From the NCBI RefSeq assembly GCF_030845195.1, contig NZ_CP132543.1, forward strand, positions 2,497,501 to 2,561,500: 64,000 nt of DNA. The letters are read 5' to 3'. Under the pieces are notes generated by a model that did not search any database, was not told the DNA's origin, and worked only from the letters and a program-made list of their open reading frames with translations. Shown here piece by piece: positions 40,924 to 51,227 of this stretch. Position 1 is the first letter of the stretch; every line of letters starts with the position of its first letter. Source of the stretch: Sanyastnella coralliicola. GTDB taxonomy: Bacteria; Bacteroidota; Bacteroidia; Flavobacteriales_D; Sanyastnellaceae. Both the position numbers and the translations under genes were made by a program.

Positions 40924-41565
40924 TTATTTACCCCACTCAGATGGATTCTCACGCCACTGGCGCAACAAATCAACCTGCTTTTCATTGATGTATTCAGAGT
41001 TCAAGGCTTGCTTGATCAAGGTCTCGTAGTCTGTCAACGTGTGTAGGGTAACGTTGGCCTCCTCGAAATTCTTGCGTGCTACATCAAATCCGTAAGTGAA
41101 GATGGCTACCATGCCTTTCACGTTGAGATCAGCTTCACGCAACGCCTCTACAGCAGACAAACTGCTTCCGCCTGTAGAAACGAGGTCTTCAATAACTACG
41201 ATGTTCTGGCCACTTTCCACAACCCCTTCAATCCGGTTCTGAAGTCCGTGTCCTTTTGAAGAAGAACGCACATAGGCGAATGGTAGACCCAAATCTTGCG
41301 CTACCAATGCACCAACAGCAATTCCACCAGTTGCTACACCCACAATCACGTCTGGTTTCCCAAACTGTTCATTAATGGTATTCACAAACTCCTGACGGAT
41401 GTATGTTCTCACTGCCGGAAACGACAATGTCTTGCGGTTGTCACAGTAAATTGGCGACTTCCAACCTGATGCCCACGAGAAAGGAGCATTAGGACTTAAT
41501 TCTATCGCCTTAATCTGAAGCAGAAATTCTGCTACCTTTAGTCCGGACTCCTCTTGTACGTTCAT
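40924..41565 (-). CDS. pyrE: Orotate phosphoribosyltransferase
   Basis: 213 residues from ATG 41565; the frame to 41589 would run through the promoter box. Begins like other PyrE proteins (KVAEFLLQIKAIEL, PFSWASGWKSPIYCDNRK) and has the PRPP-binding motif VVIEDLVSTGGSS. Joins orotate to PRPP to give OMP in pyrimidine synthesis. Its start lies 8 bp from that of the divergent NUDIX gene. Confidence 0.96.
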   Translation of the reverse strand: MNVQEESGLKVAEFLLQIKAIELSPNAPFSWASGWKSPIYCDNRKTLSFPAVRTYIRQEFVNTINEQFGKPDVIVGVATGGIAVGALVAQDLGLPFAYVRSSSKGHGLQNRIEGVVESGQNIVVIEDLVSTGGSSLSAVEALREADLNVKGMVAIFTYGFDVARKNFEEANVTLHTLTDYETLIKQALNSEYINEKQVDLLRQWRENPSEWGK

Positions 41566-41569
41566 GCCG

Positions 41570-41577
41570 CAAATGTA
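41570..41577 (-). promoter_or_regulatory. Candidate -7 promoter box TACATTTG for pyrE, overlapping the NUDIX start
   Basis: Perfect TAnnTTTG on the minus strand ending 4 nt before the pyrE ATG, so the transcript would be leaderless. The box overlaps the ATG of the NUDIX gene. Confidence 0.5.
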
Positions 41578-42193
41578 TAAAGTTTTCATATCGGAACGCC
41601 CTTTAATTATTCGACCTCGTGAAGGGGCTGATGTGGAATTAAAAGGGGGGGAACTTCATTTTCATTGTTCTGAAAATGAAGACATTATCCAACTCATTTC
41701 GCTTCTAGAAGACAATCCACAGGTCAAAAGTGTTCACGCTTACAACAACGAACCTGACGTTCTTTTTTCAACATTGAAGTCACATTTTTCAGTAGTCGAG
41801 GCTGCTGGGGGCTTGGTACAGAACAAAGACGGAGCTTATCTCTTCATTTTCCGACGCGGGAAATGGGATCTACCCAAGGGCAAAATCGATAAGGGAGAGT
41901 CACAAGAAGACGCTGCAGTGCGAGAGGTATCCGAAGAATGTGGTATTCCATTGCCAGATCTTCAAGAGCAATTGCAGACCACTTATCATACTTACGAGCA
42001 CAAAGGCAAGAAGGTCTTGAAGCCAACCTACTGGTACCGAATGTACTCTAGCTTTGAGGGAGAATTAGTTCCTCAAACAGAAGAAGACATTACCGAAGTG
42101 AAATGGGTTGCCGTGGATGGATTAGATGAAATTTTAGCCAATACCTTCCCGAACATTCGAGAATTAATCGAGCATCACATTCTCGATAAGTAA
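41573..42193 (+). CDS. NUDIX hydrolase
   Basis: 206 residues from ATG 41573 (ATG 41564 is 3 codons upstream and overlaps the pyrE start). NUDIX box GKIDKGESQEDAAVREVSEECGI (G-x5-E-x7-R-E-x-x-E-E) complete. An N-terminal extension of about 65 residues precedes the NUDIX fold. Hydrolyses a nucleoside diphosphate linked to some group X; the substrate cannot be read from the sequence. A near-perfect box TACCTTTA lies at 41533-41540 inside pyrE. Confidence 0.9.
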   Translation: MYKVFISERPLIIRPREGADVELKGGELHFHCSENEDIIQLISLLEDNPQVKSVHAYNNEPDVLFSTLKSHFSVVEAAGGLVQNKDGAYLFIFRRGKWDLPKGKIDKGESQEDAAVREVSEECGIPLPDLQEQLQTTYHTYEHKGKKVLKPTYWYRMYSSFEGELVPQTEEDITEVKWVAVDGLDEILANTFPNIRELIEHHILDK

Positions 42194-42198
42194 ATCGA

Positions 42199-43647
42199 CT
42201 ACAGACGACGGAACACGTCTTCAATCCCTTCAGAAGGGGATTTCGTGTAGTCATTGATCAATCGTCCATCAGGCCCAATCAAATAAAACGTTGGAATGGT
42301 GCGCAAACGCAACTCATGCTTCAACTTTGGGTTCCCTCCTCCCAACAGGAAAGTCCATTCTTGATCTCGGGCTGACGCGAGGTAATTGGTTAGTTCTTTC
42401 GAAGTCTCATCCATCACGAGGGTAACAAAGTGAATCGAACGACCATAGGTACGTTCTAAACGCTCCATAACCATCAATTCGCGCTGGCAAGTGAGACTGC
42501 CTGTTTGTACGACACTTAGGTAAACAAACTCTCCTGAAAACGAAGAGAGCTCCACACGATCTCCTTTGTGGTCAACCAAGGTCACATCAGGAAGGAATTG
42601 CTCGGCGCGGCGTGTACCTCGGGTCAATTCACCTTTCATTGAGGTCGCTATCTCTCCTACTTCTGACTCTGCCAGTTGATTCAACACAATCGTACATCCA
42701 TAGCGTGCTTCATCGTCTTCAAACCACAATCGCTTTACCGTAGCCAAGGTCATTAGCTGAGCGAGTACTTGGTCTCCATCAGTGAACGTAGTGGCGAAAA
42801 CTTCAATGAGTTGCTCTACTTCACCTAAAACGACGGTGCGATTCGATGCAGCGCGTGCGGCGTCATTGTGCAACAGAAGCATCTCAGTCAATTGCTCAAG
42901 AAGCAAGACCTCTTCTGGATTATTCAAATTGATGTTCTCAGGCAGATACTCTTCTTGCACGTAGACCGGATCGTCTCCAAATGTCAAGGCCACTTGACCG
43001 AATACTGAATGCACAGCACGTCTCGAATAATCATTCAAAGGTTTGTTGGACCACTCCAGCTCCAAGGCTTCAAATCGAATGGCCAAACTATCAAGGGAAG
43101 ATTTACGGCTGATACTGTCTTCTTCCGTCACCATGTTGGTCATTTCCAATTCTTCGCGATTGGCCTTTTTGTAGGCTGATGAACCACGTCCAAAAAACTT
43201 CGCAAGATCTAAGGAAGATGATGCAAAGAGGGCATCGATATCTTGTTGCACCTTAATCATGGTTTGATTCAGATGCGTGTAATTCGTTCGTGGGAATGAA
43301 ATTCCGAACGCATTCGCAGCGAAGGTTCGAGCTCTTCCTTCTTTTGGCACCGTGAGATCTACCAACAGATCTACTTCCGGTTCAACGAAGAACTCGGTGA
43401 GAAATGGACCACAGTAAAAGGCCATCCATTGTGCCTCCTCAAGATCTACCGAGAACTTGACCTCTCCTGATTCCTCAATGGTTTCCTGCTCCAATACATC
43501 CCATGCTCGACTTAGTTGATCGTCGTACTGAACCAAGTAACATTCTTTACCGGCTAGTTCAGGAAGTTGAATAAGTATAGAAGTCGATGCCCCTTGTAGA
43601 TCAAGGAGCAGTAACGTGAATAGAAGAAGGTATAAACTGCGTAACAT
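42199..43647 (-). CDS. Exported thioredoxin-like (TlpA-family) protein
   Basis: About 482 residues from ATG 43647 (43653 GTG-side start also possible). Signal peptide about 1-22; a long helical middle region; then a thioredoxin-like fold (about 350-480) with DVTLVDHKGDRVELSSF and TIPTFYLIGPDG. The redox site is degenerate: TGSLTCQREL has one Cys where C-x-x-C is expected, so a disulfide reductase role is doubtful. It overlaps coaD by about 47 bp, the largest overlap in the window. Confidence 0.78.
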   Translation of the reverse strand: MLRSLYLLLFTLLLLDLQGASTSILIQLPELAGKECYLVQYDDQLSRAWDVLEQETIEESGEVKFSVDLEEAQWMAFYCGPFLTEFFVEPEVDLLVDLTVPKEGRARTFAANAFGISFPRTNYTHLNQTMIKVQQDIDALFASSSLDLAKFFGRGSSAYKKANREELEMTNMVTEEDSISRKSSLDSLAIRFEALELEWSNKPLNDYSRRAVHSVFGQVALTFGDDPVYVQEEYLPENINLNNPEEVLLLEQLTEMLLLHNDAARAASNRTVVLGEVEQLIEVFATTFTDGDQVLAQLMTLATVKRLWFEDDEARYGCTIVLNQLAESEVGEIATSMKGELTRGTRRAEQFLPDVTLVDHKGDRVELSSFSGEFVYLSVVQTGSLTCQRELMVMERLERTYGRSIHFVTLVMDETSKELTNYLASARDQEWTFLLGGGNPKLKHELRLRTIPTFYLIGPDGRLINDYTKSPSEGIEDVFRRL

Positions 43648-44065
43648 CACCATTGTTTCTCAAAATCTCACGTACAACTGTTGAATTTATTGCCGACAGC
43701 TCTGGATCCGTGAACAGAATCACCGTCTCCAAATGTGGTGCCATGAATTTCGTCATCTGTGCAATGGTGCGTTCGTATTCGAAGTCACTTCCATTACGAA
43801 CACCTCGGAGCATAAAGCCTGCGTCTACTTTCTTACAGTAGTCCATCGTCATCCCGTCGTAGGCGTCTACCTTGACATTGTCGATGTCGTTGAACACCTC
43901 TTCCAACCACTGCTTGCGTTGCTCTAAAGAAAACATGCTTTTCTTGGAAGAATTGGAACCGATAGCGACAATGATCTCATCAAAGATGGAGGCCGCACGG
44001 CGAACGATGTTCTCGTGTCCTCGGGTGATTGGGTCAAACGATCCTGGGAATACTGCTCTTTTCAT
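43601..44065 (-). CDS. coaD: Phosphopantetheine adenylyltransferase
   Basis: 154 residues, near the usual 159. Nucleotidyltransferase motifs: AVFPGSFDPITRGHENI (H-x-G-H type), MLRGVRNGSDFEYE, FTDPELSAINSTVVREI. Adenylates 4'-phosphopantetheine in coenzyme A synthesis. Overlaps rsmD by 4 bp upstream and the thioredoxin-like gene downstream. Confidence 0.97.
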   Translation of the reverse strand: MKRAVFPGSFDPITRGHENIVRRAASIFDEIIVAIGSNSSKKSMFSLEQRKQWLEEVFNDIDNVKVDAYDGMTMDYCKKVDAGFMLRGVRNGSDFEYERTIAQMTKFMAPHLETVILFTDPELSAINSTVVREILRNNGDVTQFIPSSIHVTAP

Positions 44066-44604
44066 TCTTCTTCGAAGGTAAAAAAACTGAAATGGACATG
44101 TCCATACCTGCGTTCCTCTTCAAAACCTTCTGCCTCATCAAAGTGATGTTCAGGGCCGTGCTCTAAGACAAACAGCCCATCTGGCGCGAGTAGATTCGTT
44201 TTCTGAATGAACTCAGGAAGCTTCGGCAATAGCTCCAAAGCGAAAGGCGGATCTGCAATGATCAGGTCGTATTGACGAGGTGCTTTCTTGATGAACTTGA
44301 AAACATCTCCTGTGACCACCATTCCGTTTTCAATCCCCAAGTCGTTCATGTTTTTACGGATACTCATCGCTGAAGGACGATTCATTTCCACGCTAGTGAC
44401 ACTCAAGGCACCATGACTAGCAGCTTCGAGAGACATCGCTCCTGTTCCTGAAAATAAATCAAGCACATGCATCTCCGTCAAATCAACTCGATTTCGAAGA
44501 ATGTTGAAGAGGCTTTCGCGACCAAAGTCAGTCGTAGGTCTTCCTTTAAACTTTGAAGAGGTGCTGATCTTACGACCTTTGAGTCGTCCGCCTATGATAC
44601 GCAT
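44062..44604 (-). CDS. rsmD: 16S rRNA (guanine(966)-N(2))-methyltransferase RsmD
   Basis: 180 residues: MRIIGGRLKGRKIS start, AdoMet site VLDLFSGTGAMSLEAASHGA, catalytic DPPF motif (LIIADPPFAL), and C-terminal LFVLEH. Methylates G966 of 16S rRNA. Overlaps DUF3822 (13 bp) and coaD (4 bp); rsmD-coaD pairing is widespread in bacteria. Confidence 0.95.
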   Translation of the reverse strand: MRIIGGRLKGRKISTSSKFKGRPTTDFGRESLFNILRNRVDLTEMHVLDLFSGTGAMSLEAASHGALSVTSVEMNRPSAMSIRKNMNDLGIENGMVVTGDVFKFIKKAPRQYDLIIADPPFALELLPKLPEFIQKTNLLAPDGLFVLEHGPEHHFDEAEGFEEERRYGHVHFSFFTFEEE

Positions 44605-45446
44605 GGGTACTGATTGAGCAATGACATGAATCGCTGCTTGCGCAGTGAGGAAAGTCCGCCTGCTACCTTAGGCATATCAAAGCCAAAGTTCATCTGCAGT
44701 TTCGGAAAGTACTTTTTGAAGAGCTTGTATGTATCGCTCGTTAGTTCAATATCACCAGCGAGGTAAAGCTGAATCTCTTCTGATTCGATTGACAGCGTCT
44801 TGATGCTATTTGAGATGTGATACAAGGCGTCTTCCGCGGTAGCGATGTCAAAGTAATTGGCCATCAACAATTGCTTATGTCCGGCAACGATCAATTCCAT
44901 GAAGGACTCAGACATGTCTATGTAGAGCTGCAATGGACGTTCAAAGCGGTTCTTTGCCATCACCGAAGTGAGGTTCAACAACAGGTTTGGATACACCTGC
45001 ACCTCTGGAAAGGTCCGGTTCACCGCCTCTACTACAGCTGATGGAAAATTGCTCACCATCATCGCATCCAAGGCACCTAGTTGGTGACTTTCGATGCGGT
45101 CTGGTTTTTCTGGACTTGTCAGCTGTATGATTTCTTTCGCTCGCGCGGAATCGTATAGTCCCTTGGGAACAAGGGTTGATGGGATGGCGCGCAGAGCTAA
45201 GGAAACTGCACTAAAGTTCCATTTGTTCTTATCCCATTGTGAGAGGAAGTCCCCTAACTGGTCATCTTTCGATTCACGATCGAAACGTTGGTCACCAACT
45301 TCGAGGATGTACGAATCAGACTTACGCGTAATGGCGTAGGTAAATCCATCTCGATCAACAAGTAAGCTTAAATGATAGTCAGCTGCATTTGATTCAAGCA
45401 GGCTATCGTCAGTAAGAAGAAATGTGAGATTACTTCCAGTTACCAT
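44592..45446 (-). CDS. DUF3822 family protein
   Basis: 284 residues. DUF3822 proteins are found upstream of rsmD in Bacteroidota. Seen here: an actin-like-fold feel in the middle (LQLYIDMSESFMELIVAGHKQL), LLMANYFDIATAEDALYHI, and a C-terminal FGFDMPKVAGGLSSLRKQRF. No known activity. Overlaps both neighbours, so expression is tied to rsmD and coaD. Confidence 0.82.
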   Translation of the reverse strand: MVTGSNLTFLLTDDSLLESNAADYHLSLLVDRDGFTYAITRKSDSYILEVGDQRFDRESKDDQLGDFLSQWDKNKWNFSAVSLALRAIPSTLVPKGLYDSARAKEIIQLTSPEKPDRIESHQLGALDAMMVSNFPSAVVEAVNRTFPEVQVYPNLLLNLTSVMAKNRFERPLQLYIDMSESFMELIVAGHKQLLMANYFDIATAEDALYHISNSIKTLSIESEEIQLYLAGDIELTSDTYKLFKKYFPKLQMNFGFDMPKVAGGLSSLRKQRFMSLLNQYPCVS

Positions 45447-46317
45447 CAGTGATCGGTTCAGTGAGGGAACCGAAACGCAGCGTATCTTTCTTCACTTTCT
45501 CACGATCGAACGGCGTCGGATCCATCACAAGGATCGTTGGCTTGTCTAGTCCACTCTGTTCTACAGTACCTGTAGCAATGAGGAACTGCTTCCCTTCTGA
45601 TGGAGAAATTGGAAGTGAGTCAAGCGATACTGGTGGAAGTTTCTTTGACTTACGTACTTCCGGAGCGAAGTTCTCAGCGTAGAAAGAAGTGTAAAGCGTA
45701 TCAATCACTTTGTACGCCGTTTGGTCGTTTCCAATTTGCTCACGAAGCTCATCTGGAGACATGCCTAGTGACAGCGCCACAGAATCAACTTCATCACGCT
45801 TAAGGATCAGTCCAAGCTCACGGTAAGCTGACTCAGCACCACCACCGATTGAATCGTGGAAAGTACCCATCTTGAAGCGAATTGGAATTACTGGCTCTTG
45901 CACCCATGCCACGAGGGTATCAAAGTTGTCAGTGAACTTACCGTTGTACTCAAGGTATGCTTCTTCAGCTGAGCGAATATCTTTTAGACGCTGAACTACC
46001 TTCGCGTCAATCGCTTTCTTTTTCTCTTGGAATGCGATCTCCTCATCTACCGTGTACCAAACAGAGTATCCGAGGTAGGCAACAAGCAGTAGACCAACTC
46101 CAGCAAGAATTTTTCCTGCGTTTCCACTAAAACGTTCCAAGACCGGGGGAGCAACGATGATACCAGCAGCGATCAACACCAAAGACGCTACTAACATGTA
46201 GGTCGGTTGACTCTCTAGTTCATTACCACTGAGGAACTTAATAAGGAAAATGATCCCGAATGCAACGAGGATCACTGTGATCACATATTTACCTAAGGTT
46301 TTTCCAAGATCTTCCAT
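45430..46317 (-). CDS. Unknown membrane protein with three N-terminal helices
   Basis: 295 residues; helices at about 10-28, 40-57 and 70-87, then a coiled-coil-like stretch (about 95-115) and a large soluble C-terminal domain, probably periplasmic (RLKDIRSAEEAYLEYNGKFTDN is pilin-like in pattern). First gene of the leftward operon, behind a perfect promoter box, and overlapping DUF3822 by 17 bp. Not assigned to a named family. Confidence 0.68.
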   Translation of the reverse strand: MEDLGKTLGKYVITVILVAFGIIFLIKFLSGNELESQPTYMLVASLVLIAAGIIVAPPVLERFSGNAGKILAGVGLLLVAYLGYSVWYTVDEEIAFQEKKKAIDAKVVQRLKDIRSAEEAYLEYNGKFTDNFDTLVAWVQEPVIPIRFKMGTFHDSIGGGAESAYRELGLILKRDEVDSVALSLGMSPDELREQIGNDQTAYKVIDTLYTSFYAENFAPEVRKSKKLPPVSLDSLPISPSEGKQFLIATGTVEQSGLDKPTILVMDPTPFDREKVKKDTLRFGSLTEPITDGNWK

Positions 46318-46357
46318 GAATCGGTTTTTAAGCGCTTTTACCTTGATTTAAAGCGGG

Positions 46358-46365
46358 ACAAACTT
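46358..46365 (-). promoter_or_regulatory. Candidate -7 promoter box TAAGTTTG
   Basis: Perfect TAnnTTTG on the minus strand, 40 bp before the first gene of the leftward operon that holds DUF3822, rsmD and coaD. Confidence 0.5.
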
Positions 46366-46564
46366 ACCATTTTTTCCTTTTGTGAGGAACGGCAAATTTG
46401 CGGAATCTTTTCAGCCTTCAACGCACATCTTTTCGCTCTTCTTTCCTTTCTACCCACAAAATTTGATCAATTATAACACTCACAATCAAGAGTTTCAGGA
46501 GGATTATGAAAAAAATACCCCCCAGATGTGACCCCCCTAATTATTTCGCGTCAAAAGAATGTAC

Positions 46565-46695
46565 CCTGCAAGCGAGCAGGATTACGAATGCTAGTGTTTT
46601 GCCGGAACGAGACAGTTGAGGTCTGTGGCTATATGACAAAGGTCACCATTGGGAGAGAGTGGTGAACACCTCACACTCGTTCCGGTTCTTTTTAT
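46565..46695 (+). ncRNA. Candidate structured small RNA ending in a terminator-like stem
   Basis: In the 455-bp gap before ndk. Seen: a small hairpin CCTGC/GCAGG (46565-46580); a 10-bp perfect closing stem (46602-46611 with 46676-46685) followed by a T-rich tract; within it a 6-bp stem TGAGGT/ACCTCA (46617-46622 with 46668-46673); a 20-nt one-sided bubble (46623-46642); and an 8-bp hairpin (46643-46650 with 46658-46665) with a 7-nt loop. The ndk promoter box lies beyond the T tract, so this would be a separate transcript. A closing stem, a large asymmetric bubble and a terminal hairpin recall 6S-type RNAs, for which a 6S-Flavo family is known in this phylum; I cannot confirm that identity. 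The rest of the gap (46366-46560) shows nothing clear. Confidence 0.45.
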
Positions 46696-46736
46696 CTCAG
46701 TTCAGCGTTCTGCTGATTGAATCGAGAATTAATACG

Positions 46737-46744
46737 TACTTTTG
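46737..46744 (+). promoter_or_regulatory. Promoter of ndk: TTG-N17-TACTTTTG
   Basis: Perfect -7 box with a TTG (46717-46719) 17 bp upstream, matching the Bacteroidota TTG/TAnnTTTG layout. It lies 28 bp before the ndk ATG and inside the longer ATG/GTG frame that starts at 46659, which supports the start at 46773. Confidence 0.7.
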
Positions 46745-46772
46745 CGCCGATTTTAGCAAACGCCCCAATATC

Positions 46773-47192
46773 ATGGCTACTAACAAGACATTCACTATGA
46801 TCAAGCCTGACGCTACTGGCGCAGGTAACACTGGAAAGATCATCGACCGTATTATCGGTGCTGGATTTGAAATCCGCGCAATGAAATTGACTCGCTTGAC
46901 TCAGGCAGACGCTGAGGCATTCTACGCGATCCACAAAGAGCGTCCGTTCTTTGGTGAATTGGTAGAGTACATGACGTCTGGTCCTATCGTTGCAGCGATC
47001 CTAGAAAAAGACAACGCAGTTGCCGACTTCCGCACGTTGATCGGAGCTACTAACCCAGAAGAAGCAGCAGAAGGAACTATCCGTCGCGACTTCGCAAAGT
47101 CAATCGCGGCAAACGCGGTTCACGGGTCTGATAGCGATGAGAACGCAGCGATTGAAGGCTCATTCTTCTTCAGCAAGCGCGAAGAAGTATAA
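46773..47192 (+). CDS. ndk: Nucleoside diphosphate kinase
   Basis: 139 residues from ATG 46773. Begins with TFTMIKPDA, has [16 protein letters not shown] and the phospho-histidine region [11 protein letters not shown] (His117). Equalises nucleoside diphosphate and triphosphate pools. Single gene between its own promoter and a terminator. The frame extends upstream to 46659 but that part contains the promoter. Confidence 0.97.
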   Translation: MATNKTFTMIKPDATGAGNTGKIIDRIIGAGFEIRAMKLTRLTQADAEAFYAIHKERPFFGELVEYMTSGPIVAAILEKDNAVADFRTLIGATNPEEAAEGTIRRDFAKSIAANAVHGSDSDENAAIEGSFFFSKREEV

Positions 47193-47213
47193 TTGACCGT
47201 ATTGCATTGAGAG

Positions 47214-47239
47214 CACCTCGCCTTTGGCGGGGTGTTTTT
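47214..47239 (+). terminator. Rho-independent terminator of ndk
   Basis: 9-bp stem CACCTCGCC/GGCGGGGTG (one wobble), loop TTT, then five T, 22 bp after the ndk stop. Confidence 0.88.
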
Positions 47240-47263
47240 GTTTAGGAATACTTGATTACATGA

Positions 47264-47288
47264 AGTAAGTGTTGTTTTTACACTTACT
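47264..47288. promoter_or_regulatory. Inverted repeat AGTAAGTG-N9-CACTTACT upstream of icd
   Basis: Perfect 8-bp arms with a T-rich centre, about 57 bp before the icd -7 box. Could be an operator or a second weak terminator. Confidence 0.4.
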
Positions 47289-47319
47289 CTTTCTCAACTT
47301 TGCTAACATTCATACAATT

Positions 47320-47337
47320 CAGCGGATTATGCCGCTG
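47320..47337. promoter_or_regulatory. Inverted repeat CAGCGG-ATTATG-CCGCTG at the icd promoter
   Basis: Perfect 6-bp arms placed 7 bp upstream of the icd -7 box, where the -33 region would be; no TTG is present. The position suggests a regulator binding site. Confidence 0.45.
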
Positions 47338-47344
47338 GGAAGTG

Positions 47345-47352
47345 TATATTTG
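47345..47352 (+). promoter_or_regulatory. Candidate -7 promoter box TATATTTG for icd
   Basis: Perfect TAnnTTTG, 32 bp before the icd ATG, without a recognisable -33 element. Confidence 0.6.
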
Positions 47353-47375
47353 TGCTCCCGTTTTGGGGAAACTGA

Positions 47376-49598
<2,223 letters not shown>

Positions 49599-49620
49599 TC
49601 GAAAATGATATCAGAAAGAA

Positions 49621-49646
49621 AGCCGGCTTTTGAGTCGGCTTTTTTT
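49621..49646 (+). terminator. Rho-independent terminator of icd
   Basis: 7-bp stem AGCCGGC/GTCGGCT (one wobble), loop TTTTGA, then six or more T, 22 bp after the icd stop and just before the convergent helicase gene. Confidence 0.85.
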
Positions 49647-49650
49647 ATGC

Positions 49651-51090
49651 CTAATCGGCGAAAAAGGCGTCTGTGAAATTCAGCAGATAGAGCTCAGACT
49701 GTGCACGGGTAAAGGCGGTATAGAACCAGCGAAGCAACGAAACATCCAACATTTCTTCGGTTAAGTAGCCTTGATCAACGATCACCGCTGGCCATTGTCC
49801 ACCTTGAGACTTGTGGCAAGTGACCGCATAGGCAAACTTCACTTGAAGGGCGTTGTAGAAAGGGTCTTTCATCACTGCCTCGTGAATGGCACGTTTCGTT
49901 CCTAAGTGCACGTAATCAAGAGCAATGGTCTCATAGAGAATCTTCGAATCTCCGAAGCTCATGCTGGCCTGTTCGAGCATCAGAATGTCTAGCATGATCT
50001 TAACCTCGAAAGGGGGAAAATCCGGGTAATCGATTAATCGGACCGACACATCAGCAAAGCGCGCTCCGTAGCGATCAGTATATCCTACAATCTTCAATAC
50101 CTCGAGGCTATCTCCATTAGCAATGAATGAGGTTGGAGCGTCTTTGAACTCTTCCAACCAGTGGTAGTTGTTCTTCACTACCATGAGCATATCACCCGCA
50201 GCAATCTCATCTTCGCGCCAAAGGATGCGTTGACGGATCTGCTGATTGAATTGATTTGCTCGCTTGTTGGAACGTGTCACAACGATGACTCCTTCTTCAG
50301 TGTACTTACTGTAGAGTGACTCCAATGTCTCTTGAAGGTCATATCCTCCGAGGCGAATTAAGTCTGGAAAATTCTCACTGTACAATTGAGGGAATCCTTC
50401 CTGTCCCTGTTGCAACTGCACCCGAAGAGTATTGGCATTGAAAAGGATTCCTGAATCAAGCTCTTGGCGGACGACTTCGTTCAATTCCATCTCTGCTACG
50501 GTGAGGTGGTAGTTCCCTCGCAGGTAGTCTAGTCGCAGCGCAGGGGAATCATCGCTTCCGACCGGAGGGAGCTGAGCGCTATCACCAATTAGAATCAAAC
50601 GACAATTTTCACCGCTGAAGACATACTCCATGAGGTCTTCCATCAAATCACGGTATTCGAACTGACCACCTTGCATCCCAGTAGATTCGCCAATCATCGA
50701 GGCCTCATCAACGATGAACACGGCGTTCTTTCTGCGATTCGGCGCTAGCGAAAAAGAAATACCTGACCCCCCACCGCCTCGCTTGACATAGATCGTTCGA
50801 TGAATGGTGTAAGCTGGGTGCTCTGAAAATGATGCGAGCACTTTTGCAGCACGACCTGTAGGCGCCATGAGTACCGTCTTGCGTCTCAGGTCACGAAGCA
50901 CCTTCACTATGGTACCGGTGATGGTCGTCTTACCGGTACCTGCATAACCTTTGATGAGCAGTGCGCATCGTGGTTTGTCAGAGTAAAGAAACTTGGAAAA
51001 AGCATGCAGCAGATGCGCCTGACCGAGGGTCGGTTCATAAGGAAAGGCCGTCATTAGCCGTTGGCGCAGTTCTACATCATCTTGCTTCAT
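49651..51090 (-). CDS. RecD/Dda-like superfamily 1 DNA helicase
   Basis: 479 residues. Walker A GYAGTGKTT (48-56), LMAPTGRAAKVL (motif Ia), Walker B AVFIVDEASMIG, motif III LILIGDSAQLPPVG, and C-terminal UvrD-like motifs VTCHKSQGGQW and YTAFTRAQSELYLL. No nuclease domain. This compact RecD2/Dda-like form is common in Bacteroidota and annotated as AAA family ATPase or ATP-dependent endonuclease; DNA unwinding in repair is the likely role. Its promoter box is 7 nt from the start codon. Confidence 0.9.
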   Translation of the reverse strand: MKQDDVELRQRLMTAFPYEPTLGQAHLLHAFSKFLYSDKPRCALLIKGYAGTGKTTITGTIVKVLRDLRRKTVLMAPTGRAAKVLASFSEHPAYTIHRTIYVKRGGGGSGISFSLAPNRRKNAVFIVDEASMIGESTGMQGGQFEYRDLMEDLMEYVFSGENCRLILIGDSAQLPPVGSDDSPALRLDYLRGNYHLTVAEMELNEVVRQELDSGILFNANTLRVQLQQGQEGFPQLYSENFPDLIRLGGYDLQETLESLYSKYTEEGVIVVTRSNKRANQFNQQIRQRILWREDEIAAGDMLMVVKNNYHWLEEFKDAPTSFIANGDSLEVLKIVGYTDRYGARFADVSVRLIDYPDFPPFEVKIMLDILMLEQASMSFGDSKILYETIALDYVHLGTKRAIHEAVMKDPFYNALQVKFAYAVTCHKSQGGQWPAVIVDQGYLTEEMLDVSLLRWFYTAFTRAQSELYLLNFTDAFFAD

Positions 51091-51097
51091 GGACTAG

Positions 51098-51105
51098 CAA
51101 ATGTA
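51098..51105 (-). promoter_or_regulatory. Candidate -7 promoter box TACATTTG for the helicase gene (leaderless)
   Basis: Perfect TAnnTTTG on the minus strand with only 7 nt to the ATG at 51090, so transcription would begin at or next to the start codon. Confidence 0.55.
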
Positions 51106-51184
51106 GGGCAAGGAATCAGCCCGAACCAGTGGTAGGAAGGGAAGTTATTGACGAAAGCTGAATGGCGGACCAAGCGCGAATTCG

Positions 51185-51192
51185 TAGCTTTG
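51185..51192 (+). promoter_or_regulatory. Candidate -7 promoter box TAGCTTTG for rocD
   Basis: Perfect TAnnTTTG 35 bp before ATG 51228. It lies inside the longer open frame from 51162, which argues for the later start. Confidence 0.55.
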
Positions 51193-51227
51193 TCGGGAAT
51201 CAAATAATCACCCAAAAACGACTAACA

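Noticed and set aside
46601-46690. tRNA gene
   Set aside because: The size is near, but there is no T-loop GGTTCGA-type sequence, no anticodon arm and no CCA-proximal pairing of tRNA form.
46565-46695. Small signal recognition particle RNA
   Set aside because: The conserved GGAAGGA/GCAGCC-type apical motif of bacterial SRP RNA is not present.
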